Below are positions 17,689 through 24,693 of a stretch of 64,000 bases of DNA, piece by piece. Origin of the DNA: Flagellimonas hadalis (GTDB lineage Bacteria; Bacteroidota; Bacteroidia; Flavobacteriales; Flavobacteriaceae); contig NZ_VNIK02000005.1 in assembly GCF_007785775.2 (NCBI RefSeq), forward strand, positions 124,001 through 188,000, given 5' to 3'. A program made the translations under genes and the position numbers. The stretch's first letter is position 1. The number at the start of each line of letters is the position of its first letter. The notes below the pieces were generated by a model, which saw only the letters and a program-made list of their open reading frames with translations, was not told the DNA's origin and did no database searches.

Positions 17689-18684
17689 ATGCTTCTAAAA
17701 AAGATCAACAAGATTAAATTGGATCGTTTTGTACTGGCCATCATTTTGGTAGTGGTGTTGGCCTATTTCTTCCCGGGATTGGGAAGTAGGGACAGCCAGG
17801 TTCCCTTAGATCCTATAGCCAGCGTGGGCATATCTTTGATTTTCTTTTTCTATGGTCTAAAACTCAGTCCGAAGAAAATCAGGACAGGATTAAAAAATTG
17901 GCGATTGCACCTATTGATACAGGTTTCGGTCTTTTTGATTTTCCCTTTGATTGTTTTGGCTTTCCATCCCTTCTTGGGTTCTGGAGAAAGCAGCAACATT
18001 TGGTTGGCCTTTTTGTTCATGGCGGCCCTGCCCTCAACGGTTTCCTCTTCGGTCGTGATGGTTTCCCTTGCCAAGGGGAATATCCCCGCTGCCATTTTCA
18101 ATGCAAGTATCTCGGGACTTATCGGGATTGTGGTCACTCCCCTCTGGATGGGTGTTTTTTTGGAACAACAGGCGGGCGATTTTGACCTTCTGGATGTTTA
18201 TGTAAAACTCCTGACTGAAATTTTGCTGCCACTGGTCTTGGGGTTGTTGTTGAACAGATATCTGGGCAAATATGCAGTCCGATATGGCTCCTATTTGACC
18301 TTGTTCGACAAATCGGTCATTTTGCTGATCATCTACAAGAGTTTCGTGCATTCCTTCGAAGATAAGGTCTTCAGCTCTGTAGCTCTTAAGGATTTCGCAT
18401 TGATCTATATCGGGGTACTGGGACTGTTTTTTCTGGTCTATTATGTAATTGGGTTTGTTGCGAACAACCTCAATTTCACTACCGAGGACAAAATAACCGC
18501 CCAATTTTGCGGCACAAAAAAATCCTTGGTCCACGGAACGGTCTTTTCCAAGATCTTGTTCCCCGCTTCCATGCCGATGGGAATCATCTTGCTCCCGCTC
18601 ATGCTGTTCCATGCTTCACAGATCCTTATCATTGGCGTTATTGCCGGACGGTCTGCTTCAAGGGTTTCCACGGACAAGATTTGA
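17689..18684 (+). CDS. Bile acid:sodium symporter-type (SBF-like) transporter
   Basis: A 331-residue membrane protein with about nine to ten hydrophobic segments. The ALPSTVSSSVVMVSLAKGNIPAAIFNASISGLIG stretch is shared by the SBF/BASS and YfeH-like families; here it is at about residues 110-145, and the later CGTKKSLVHG is also conserved. Members carry organic anions with sodium; the substrate is unknown. The ATG at 17689 is used rather than an in-frame GTG 9 bases earlier. It lies 42 bases after the DoxX gene on the same strand. Confidence 0.88.
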   Translation: MLLKKINKIKLDRFVLAIILVVVLAYFFPGLGSRDSQVPLDPIASVGISLIFFFYGLKLSPKKIRTGLKNWRLHLLIQVSVFLIFPLIVLAFHPFLGSGESSNIWLAFLFMAALPSTVSSSVVMVSLAKGNIPAAIFNASISGLIGIVVTPLWMGVFLEQQAGDFDLLDVYVKLLTEILLPLVLGLLLNRYLGKYAVRYGSYLTLFDKSVILLIIYKSFVHSFEDKVFSSVALKDFALIYIGVLGLFFLVYYVIGFVANNLNFTTEDKITAQFCGTKKSLVHGTVFSKILFPASMPMGIILLPLMLFHASQILIIGVIAGRSASRVSTDKI

Positions 18685-18780
18685 GTCCGGACCGATTGTG
18701 TTCGTGATTTATTTTGATGCAAGGATGAACCTTAATGTTAATGCTTTGTTGCCCTTGATGGTCCTGCGCGCAAAACGATT

Positions 18781-18788
18781 TACATTTG
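18781..18788 (+). promoter_or_regulatory. Bacteroidota -7 element TACATTTG before the 125-aa gene
   Basis: An exact TAnnTTTG match, 7 bases before the ATG at 18796, predicting a leader of only about 4 bases. A TTG about 23 bases upstream is a weak -33 candidate. Confidence 0.45.
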
Positions 18789-18795
18789 CCCTGTG

Positions 18796-19173
18796 ATGAT
18801 TCGCATCAGAAATAGCGTGTTCAGTAGGTTCTTTTGGGGGTTCATGGCCTTTTACCTCTTGAACATTAGCGTGGATGCTCCCGATCAATTGCCCGGTCAT
18901 TTTCCTGAAGACCTTTCTTTCAACGACCAAGAGAGCATTGTTGAGCTCGTGGTCGAAAAGCTTCTTGGCTTTGAGAACGCTATTGCCGAATGTGATGACA
19001 ACGATGCTGAGGAACATAACAGTCAAGGAAGCAAAAAAATCACCCTATATTTTGCTTTTGACAAAAGTGGCCCCCAACCCCTCTTGGGATCCAAAAAACA
19101 GCGACATCCGGACTTTGAACGCTTTTTGACCAACGGATTCCATCAACTGGATATTCCTCCGCCCAAAGCCTGA
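18796..19173 (+). CDS. Small exported or membrane-anchored protein of unknown function
   Basis: A 125-residue protein with a hydrophobic N-terminal stretch (FFWGFMAFYLLNISV at about residues 12-26) that may be a signal peptide or anchor. An acidic segment follows (QESIVELVVEKLLGFENAIAECDDNDAEE), and the C-terminus is proline-containing. Not recognised as a named family. It precedes a predicted outer-membrane barrel by 82 bases on the same strand and probably forms a pair with it. An in-frame GTG three bases upstream is a less likely start. Confidence 0.7.
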   Translation: MIRIRNSVFSRFFWGFMAFYLLNISVDAPDQLPGHFPEDLSFNDQESIVELVVEKLLGFENAIAECDDNDAEEHNSQGSKKITLYFAFDKSGPQPLLGSKKQRHPDFERFLTNGFHQLDIPPPKA

Positions 19174-19255
19174 TTTGTTTTTCCAAAGAACGGCCCCCAA
19201 TGGTTCAAACTACCGCTGGGGCATCATTTCATTATTTAAAAACACATCATATACT

Positions 19256-20113
19256 ATGAAGTTCAAAAAAATATTGCTGCCAATCCTACTTTTGGCTGCA
19301 CCATCCTGTTTGATTGCACAAATCAGCAACATAGAAAAAGATAGTTTATACCTTGTAGAGGTTGAAGACCAGAAAGAGCCTGACAAAGTTTTGCATGCAG
19401 AACCCCTATACATTGACCTGATACGGGATCTTGGTGCCAGAAAAGGGGAAAAGGAATGGAACATAGGTCTTGGCCTGACCGATAATCTAAGTTTTGACTC
19501 CTATGAGGCCCTCATCGAATACGAATGGGCACCCATGGACAGGCTTGGTCTTGAAGTGGAATTGCCATTTACCTTCTATTCCTCTGTCAACGGCACCCCT
19601 AGGGAGACCATACCTTCCCATAAATTGAACAGCATCAAAGTTGCCTTTCAATGGTCCTTTTTTGTCAACGAGCCTATGGCCACGTCAATGGCATTTGGAT
19701 ATATCAATGAATTTGAGTTGTCGGGCTTTAAGGATTTTGGAAGGCCTCTCGTCACGGGAAATGTGTACAATCCCTTTTTTGTAGTTGCGAAACGCTGGGG
19801 CAACAATTTCCACTCCCTGATCTATACAGGTCCCATGTTCGAGCAGGTATTTGAAAACAATACGTTCCATACGGCTTATGACATCAACACCAGTTTCCAC
19901 TACATGATTCCCGGGACCAGAAATTTTATCGGTGTTGAATTCAACAAGACCCTCCAAAAAAATGACTTTGACATGACCATGCGTCCACAAATGAGGCTTG
20001 GAATTGCGGACAATTTGATGGTGGGGATCGTTGCAGGAATACCCATTGACAGGGAAAATGAGCGTATCAGCTCTTTCTTACGGTTGATTTGGGAACCCAA
20101 ACACCGTAATTGA
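19256..20113 (+). CDS. Predicted outer-membrane beta-barrel protein, unknown function
   Basis: A 285-residue protein with a clear signal peptide (residues 1-22, ending CLIAQ). Alternating polar/hydrophobic strands typical of a barrel follow, and the last strand ends near the C-terminus (ISSFLRLIWEP). A conserved-looking entry segment HAEPLYIDLIRDLGARKGE precedes the first strands. The family is not named here. The start at 19256 is chosen because it begins the signal peptide directly; the longer frame from 19175 adds an unlikely leader. It is followed by a good terminator. Confidence 0.78.
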   Translation: MKFKKILLPILLLAAPSCLIAQISNIEKDSLYLVEVEDQKEPDKVLHAEPLYIDLIRDLGARKGEKEWNIGLGLTDNLSFDSYEALIEYEWAPMDRLGLEVELPFTFYSSVNGTPRETIPSHKLNSIKVAFQWSFFVNEPMATSMAFGYINEFELSGFKDFGRPLVTGNVYNPFFVVAKRWGNNFHSLIYTGPMFEQVFENNTFHTAYDINTSFHYMIPGTRNFIGVEFNKTLQKNDFDMTMRPQMRLGIADNLMVGIVAGIPIDRENERISSFLRLIWEPKHRN

Positions 20114-20120
20114 AAAACAA

Positions 20121-20144
20121 AAAGCCCATCAGAAGATGGGCTTT
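20121..20144 (+). terminator. Terminator after the barrel gene
   Basis: AAAGCCCATC-AGAA-GATGGGCTTT forms a perfect 10-bp stem with a 4-base loop. It starts 7 bases past the stop codon and lies between convergent genes. Confidence 0.8.
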
Positions 20145-20204
20145 ATTCGTCTTTGGATTCTGGAGAAAGGTTTTTATGCAACGTAAAACCTCCCTATAAA
20201 AAAT

Positions 20205-20711
20205 TTACTCTCCATACTTATCGTTCAATATCTTAAGGATGGCCGCGGTAAGGTCTTGGGTATCTTCGCCATAAAGCACGGCGCCACCGTCACCACCTCC
20301 CAAAATATAAGTGTAGCCATTGGCCTTTCCGTATTTTTGGATTTCCTTTTTCACTTTTTTCACCAAGGAATCCATTTGGGTCTGGCTGGTCTGCTGCAAC
20401 TGTTGTTCTTCCTGTTGCAATTGCTGCCCCACAAACTGTCCGCGTTGTTGCAACTGGGCATATTCTTCTTGTGCGTTTTGTTGCGACATTTTCTGTGCCT
20501 TGGCCTGGAAATCCTGAAGCTCCATCTGGAAGGCTTGGGAAATACTGTCCCTTTTCTTGCCCATCGCATCGGCCTTGGTCTTGAACCTGGCCTCAAGATC
20601 GATCCGTTCCTGATAATCGTCCATCAGTTTCACGCTGTTCACAAAACCGATCTTGTTCTGTTGGCAGGCCATGGCAATCAAAGCAATGGCAAGTACTCCT
20701 AATTTTTTCAT
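20205..20711 (-). CDS. OmpH/Skp-like periplasmic chaperone, predicted lipoprotein
   Basis: A 168-residue protein with a short signal sequence and lipobox (IAMAC, Cys16). The body is the Skp/OmpH plan: an IGFVNSVKLMDDY start, a long Gln-rich coiled coil at about residues 45-120 forming the tentacle, and a C-terminal ILGGGDGGAVLYGEDTQDLT. Skp trimers hold unfolded outer-membrane proteins. The lipid anchor differs from the soluble E. coli protein but is common in Bacteroidota. Glutamine-rich low complexity at about 85-112 is notable. Confidence 0.88.
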   Translation of the reverse strand: MKKLGVLAIALIAMACQQNKIGFVNSVKLMDDYQERIDLEARFKTKADAMGKKRDSISQAFQMELQDFQAKAQKMSQQNAQEEYAQLQQRGQFVGQQLQQEEQQLQQTSQTQMDSLVKKVKKEIQKYGKANGYTYILGGGDGGAVLYGEDTQDLTAAILKILNDKYGE

Positions 20712-20732
20712 CTTTCACGTTTTAATGATGCG

Positions 20733-20740
20733 CAAAAATA
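20733..20740 (-). promoter_or_regulatory. Bacteroidota -7 element TATTTTTG for the OmpH/Skp gene
   Basis: A minus-strand TAnnTTTG match, 21 bases before the ATG at 20711, giving a predicted leader of about 18 bases. Confidence 0.45.
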
Positions 20741-20950
20741 GAAAAGCTTTTGGAATGCTTTCAACATCTTTCCAAGAACTGAAAAATTAGTTTTTGAACG
20801 CCATAAAGAAAACCTATGATTACTGCACTTTAAAATCGTCTATGATTATTGTTTTTGGGTCGCACAGAAGGGTTCTGTCGTTGTTTCTTTTGAAGGCGAT
20901 GGTGTTGTGGGCGTTCGCCTTCAATCGTATAACAGTGGCCTTGAAAACAC

Positions 20951-21781
20951 CTATTTCTTCCTTTTGAGGATATAGATCAGGGAAGAATGCTCTTTGTTGA
21001 AGATGGCCATCAGATTCGACCACAGACCAACAAAAAAAGCACTGGGCAAATACCATGTGTTGCCTTTGTATTTTTCGGATAGCATGGACACATAAAACGC
21101 ATCGAACCACATGGGGCGGATGGATGCCACTTCCATTCCGTGCCGATCAAAAAGTTTGGTGATGGAAGTTTTTGAGAAATGCCAAAGGTGTCGGGGAACA
21201 TCATAGCCCGCCCAATACGTTCCATAATGTTTGGCATCGAAAGATTTGAAATTGGGTACGGCGATGATCAAGGTTCCATCCTCTTCCAAAAGCGAAGTGA
21301 TGTCGCTTATCTGTTCTTGAAGATTGGGAAGGTGTTCCAATACATGCCAAAGGGTAATGGTCTGGAACTTTGTTCCCAAAAAGCTGTCCAGTTTTGGTTC
21401 CAAGTTCACACTTTTTTGCAAGGCAAGCTGTCTAGCCCTTGTATTCGGTTCCACTCCGGCAACCTCGTACCCCTTGGATTGGGCCAAAACCAGAAAATCC
21501 CCGGTTCCTGCACCGATATCCAGCAGAGATTTTGACTTATTGTTTTGATTGTCAACAAGTTGAATCTTGTTTTGAAGGTTTTTTTGCTTGACAGCCTGAT
21601 ATAACTTGTCCGTAAATGATTTTTGGGAATCGGTATGGGAAATATAGTCTTCACTTTCGTAATAAGCATCCAAGTTTTCTGGTTGGGGACTTGTGACCAA
21701 CATATCCAAAGCTTCATCCAAATGGAGTTCAAAGTCTTCTTTGGAAACCGAAAAATCTTTAGTTTTTAAAAACAACTTCAT
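20951..21781 (-). CDS. Class I SAM-dependent methyltransferase
   Basis: A 276-residue methyltransferase with the SAM-binding loop LLDIGAGTGDFL, the acidic end of strand 2 (GVEPN) and WHVLEHLPN, as in the UbiG/COQ3-like Methyltransf_23 group. The C-terminal part (WHFSKTSITKLFDRHGMEV) is typical of family members acting on sugars or small molecules. The substrate is unknown. The ATG at 21781 is preferred; the coding end of the upstream lipoprotein gene overlaps it by 23 bases, so the two genes are coupled. Confidence 0.88.
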   Translation of the reverse strand: MKLFLKTKDFSVSKEDFELHLDEALDMLVTSPQPENLDAYYESEDYISHTDSQKSFTDKLYQAVKQKNLQNKIQLVDNQNNKSKSLLDIGAGTGDFLVLAQSKGYEVAGVEPNTRARQLALQKSVNLEPKLDSFLGTKFQTITLWHVLEHLPNLQEQISDITSLLEEDGTLIIAVPNFKSFDAKHYGTYWAGYDVPRHLWHFSKTSITKLFDRHGMEVASIRPMWFDAFYVSMLSEKYKGNTWYLPSAFFVGLWSNLMAIFNKEHSSLIYILKRKK

Positions 21782-22304
21782 TGTAATTGTGCGTGGACAG
21801 ATATTCATTTTTCAGGTCTCGAAGATAGGGCAAAACCAAATCCCTTGAAACAGATCCTTCCTTTAAGGCATCATCTTCCGAATGGCTGAAGACTTCCAGG
21901 GCAATATACCAATTTCCAGTTCGTGATGTGTGGACTTCTTCCAACATAGGTTCCATGTCCGCTGTTTGGGACAAAACCCCGTCAATGACCAATGGAATCA
22001 GATTGATGGTTTTGGTCGGGATCTCAACTTCATAGAAAGAAAAGAAAAAAGTGTTCCCCTCTATTTCAAAAGGAACCTCCACATCTACATAGTAATCATT
22101 TAGTTTAAATTTTGTGTTGATATACTGATAAAATTCGTTGGCGTCCTTTGGGTCTTCAAAAACAAAAACGGTTTTCTTGGGCAGTCCCCTTTTGAATTTT
22201 TTCCCTTTGGTAATCTTATAATCCTTTATGTTGGGAGCTATTCGCAAGGGAATGCACGAACTTACACAGAGGGCGGACATTAAGATGATCAAAAATCTTT
22301 TCAT
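21759..22304 (-). CDS. Predicted lipoprotein, unknown function
   Basis: A 181-residue protein beginning MKRFLIILMSALCVSSC, a signal peptide with a lipobox at Cys17. After PLRIAPNIKDYKITKGKKFKRGLPKK it continues as a mixed alpha/beta domain with no recognised motif. The ATG at 22304 is selected because it gives a proper lipoprotein signal; the frame extends 30 bases further upstream. Its 3' end overlaps the methyltransferase start. Function is unknown. Confidence 0.8.
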   Translation of the reverse strand: MKRFLIILMSALCVSSCIPLRIAPNIKDYKITKGKKFKRGLPKKTVFVFEDPKDANEFYQYINTKFKLNDYYVDVEVPFEIEGNTFFFSFYEVEIPTKTINLIPLVIDGVLSQTADMEPMLEEVHTSRTGNWYIALEVFSHSEDDALKEGSVSRDLVLPYLRDLKNEYLSTHNYNEVVFKN

Positions 22305-22378
22305 GACGGTTTGGCTTGAACCAACTTCCATCAAAAATTAAGCCATACAGTTCTTGGAAAACGAAGTCTAAAAACAGT

Positions 22379-22394
22379 TGTTCCACGTGGAACA
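22379..22394. promoter_or_regulatory. parS-like centromere site 1
   Basis: TGTTCCACGTGGAACA is a perfect 16-bp palindrome differing by one base from the B. subtilis parS (TGTTCCACGTGAAACA). It lies 9 bases past the mnmG stop codon. An identical copy lies on the other side of mnmG. ParB-family proteins bind such sites to organise and segregate the origin region; binding here is inferred from sequence only. Confidence 0.85.
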
Positions 22395-22402
22395 CCCCTC
22401 TT

Positions 22403-24271
22403 TTATCTCCCCAAAAAGACTAAAAGCACGCTAATGTCCGCAGGAGAAACACCACTGATTCTGGATGCCTGTGAAATGGTCACAGGACGAATGGACTCCA
22501 ATTTTTCCCTGGCCTCGTAGGAAAGTGATTTCAGTTTGGAATAGTCAAAATTGTCAGGGATACGGACATTTTCCAAACGATGCAATTTGTCTGCATTGTT
22601 CTTTTCCTTTTCGATATAACCTGAATATTTTACTTCGATTTCAGCTTGCTCCAATACTTCGGTGTCCAGATCATTTTCTCTCACAAAACCGGAAACCGAA
22701 TCGAGTTGAAGCATGTGGTCCATGGTCACCTTTGGCCTGGAAAACACCTTGAAGAGTTTATCGGATTGACGCACCGATGCAGAATCAAGTTCTTCCAAAA
22801 TAGGATTCATCTCTTCAGGGTCAAAGCTGGTCTTCTTGAAAAAATCAACAAACAATTTGGACTTTTCTTGCTTCTCCTCCATCCGTTTCATGCGTTCTTC
22901 TTTCGCCAATCCAATCTCAAAACCCATCGGTGTAAGCCTCAAATCAGCATTGTCCTGCCTCAATAAGGTTCGATATTCTGCGCGGGAAGTGAACATTCGA
23001 TATGGCTCCTCCGTTCCTTTGGTGATCAAATCATCGACCAAAACACCTATGTAAGCTTCGTCCCTTTTGAGTACAAACGGCTCTTTTTCATTGATCTTTA
23101 AGTGTGCATTTATACCCGCCATAAGTCCTTGTGAAGCGGCCTCTTCATAGCCCGTTGTACCATTGATCTGTCCCGCAAAATACAGATTGTTCACCAGCTT
23201 TGTCTCAAGGGTATGCTTCAATTGTGTGGGCGGAAAGTAATCGTATTCAATGGCGTAGCCCGGTCTGAAAAACTTCACGTTCTCGAAACCTTTTACAGAT
23301 TTCAATGCGTTGTACTGGACATCTTCTGGCAGCGAAGTCGAGAACCCGTTGACGTATACCTCAACGGTGTTCCATCCTTCAGGCTCCACGAAAATCTGGT
23401 GGGCATCCTTGTCGGCAAAACGGTTGATCTTATCCTCAATGGAGGGGCAATATCGAGGGCCTATACTTTGTATCCTGCCATTGAACATAGGAGATCTATC
23501 AAACCCTTCGCGTAAAAGATCGTGGACCAAAGCACTGGTGTGCGTCATGTGGCAATCGCGCTGCACCTTTAAAACAGGTGTGTCCAAATAGGAAAATTTC
23601 TCTGGTTTTGAATCACCTGGTTGGGGTATCATTTTGTCATAATCCAAAGAACGTCCATCAACCCGTGGTGGGGTTCCGGTCTTCATTCTACCACTGTCAA
23701 AACCAAAATCCACTAGCTGTTCTGTAATTCCGGTTGCAGCCCTTTCCCCTGCTCTACCTCCGCCAAACTGTTTCTCTCCAATATGGATCAATCCATTCAA
23801 AAAAGTGCCATTGGTGAGTACAACGGCCTTGGATCTGATCTCTATTCCGAGGGATGTTCTCACACCAACAACCTTGTCCTTTTCAACCAAAAGACCTGTG
23901 ACCATGTCCTGATAAAAATCGGCATTTGGTGTATTCTCCAACGCCATTCGCCACTCTTCAGCAAAGTGCATACGGTCATTCTGAGCCCTAGGACTCCACA
24001 TGGCGGGTCCTTTGGACTTGTTGAGCATCTTAAATTGGATAGCGGACTTGTCCGTGATGATTCCACTATAACCGCCAAGCGCATCAATCTCACGAACAAT
24101 CTGCCCCTTGGCAATCCCGCCCATGGCAGGGTTACAGGACATCTGACCTATCGTCTGTAGGTTCATGGTGACCAAAAGCGTTTTGGAGCCCATGTTTGCG
24201 GCAGCGGCCGTTGCTTCCGCTCCTGCGTGGCCTCCTCCAACTACTATGACGTCATATTCCTTCTCAAACAT
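22403..24271 (-). CDS. mnmG: tRNA uridine-5-carboxymethylaminomethyl modification enzyme (GidA)
   Basis: A 622-residue FAD protein that, with MnmE, places the carboxymethylaminomethyl group on wobble U34 of certain tRNAs. The FAD loop is VVGGGHAGAEAT at residues 10-21. MSCNPAMGGIAKG, GTFLNGLIHIG, GPRYCPSIEDKI and the C-terminal SGVSPADISVLLVFLGR are all canonical. Full length. The gene is exactly bracketed by two parS-like sites. In many bacteria gidA is close to the replication origin, which fits the candidate oriC 33 kb away. Confidence 0.98.
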   Translation of the reverse strand: MFEKEYDVIVVGGGHAGAEATAAAANMGSKTLLVTMNLQTIGQMSCNPAMGGIAKGQIVREIDALGGYSGIITDKSAIQFKMLNKSKGPAMWSPRAQNDRMHFAEEWRMALENTPNADFYQDMVTGLLVEKDKVVGVRTSLGIEIRSKAVVLTNGTFLNGLIHIGEKQFGGGRAGERAATGITEQLVDFGFDSGRMKTGTPPRVDGRSLDYDKMIPQPGDSKPEKFSYLDTPVLKVQRDCHMTHTSALVHDLLREGFDRSPMFNGRIQSIGPRYCPSIEDKINRFADKDAHQIFVEPEGWNTVEVYVNGFSTSLPEDVQYNALKSVKGFENVKFFRPGYAIEYDYFPPTQLKHTLETKLVNNLYFAGQINGTTGYEEAASQGLMAGINAHLKINEKEPFVLKRDEAYIGVLVDDLITKGTEEPYRMFTSRAEYRTLLRQDNADLRLTPMGFEIGLAKEERMKRMEEKQEKSKLFVDFFKKTSFDPEEMNPILEELDSASVRQSDKLFKVFSRPKVTMDHMLQLDSVSGFVRENDLDTEVLEQAEIEVKYSGYIEKEKNNADKLHRLENVRIPDNFDYSKLKSLSYEAREKLESIRPVTISQASRISGVSPADISVLLVFLGR

Positions 24272-24273
24272 AT

Positions 24274-24693
24274 CTATTGTTCCACGTGGAACATTTTAAT
24301 TTTCTCTTCTTCCTTTCTTCGCATTTCAGCCTTTTCTTCAACAGTTTTATCTCCATACCCCATAAGGTGCAATAAGCCGTGTGACATCACCCTGTGCAAT
24401 TCATTTTCGAAGGCAACGCCAAAAGCATCGGCATTCTCCTTCACTCTATCCGTTGAGATAAATATGTCGCCTGAAATGGTCTTTCCTTTCGTGTAATCAA
24501 AAGTGATAATATCCGTAAGCGTATCGTGGTTCAGGTACTGCTGATTGAGCTCCAACAAATAGTCATCCGTACAAAAAATATAGTCAATCTGGCCAGCAAC
24601 AAAAGATTCAGATTCAAAAACTCTAGTTATCCAATCGGAATACTTGGTCTTATCAGCCAGAATAAAATCAGACTTAAAATGGAACTCGATCAT
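24274..24693 (-). CDS. ybeY: Endoribonuclease YbeY (16S rRNA maturation)
   Basis: A 139-residue metalloprotein of the UPF0054 family, needed for 16S rRNA 3'-end processing and late ribosome quality control. The metal motif is HGLLHLMGYGD: two His are present, but the third ligand position, His in E. coli (HGSLHLLGYDH), is Asp here. The ATG at 24693 is preferred to an in-frame TTG 6 bases upstream. The gene ends 3 bases before the mnmG start, and its final codons (M-F-H-V-E-Q) are written by a parS-like palindrome. It overlaps the DUF4175 gene by 20 bases. Confidence 0.95.
   Translation of the reverse strand: MIEFHFKSDFILADKTKYSDWITRVFESESFVAGQIDYIFCTDDYLLELNQQYLNHDTLTDIITFDYTKGKTISGDIFISTDRVKENADAFGVAFENELHRVMSHGLLHLMGYGDKTVEEKAEMRRKEEEKIKMFHVEQ
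24278..24293. promoter_or_regulatory. parS-like centromere site 2 (inside the ybeY 3' end)
   Basis: The same perfect palindrome as site 1, TGTTCCACGTGGAACA. It overlaps the last five sense codons of ybeY and ends 7 bases before the mnmG start codon on the minus strand. The two copies are 1.9 kb apart. Confidence 0.85.
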
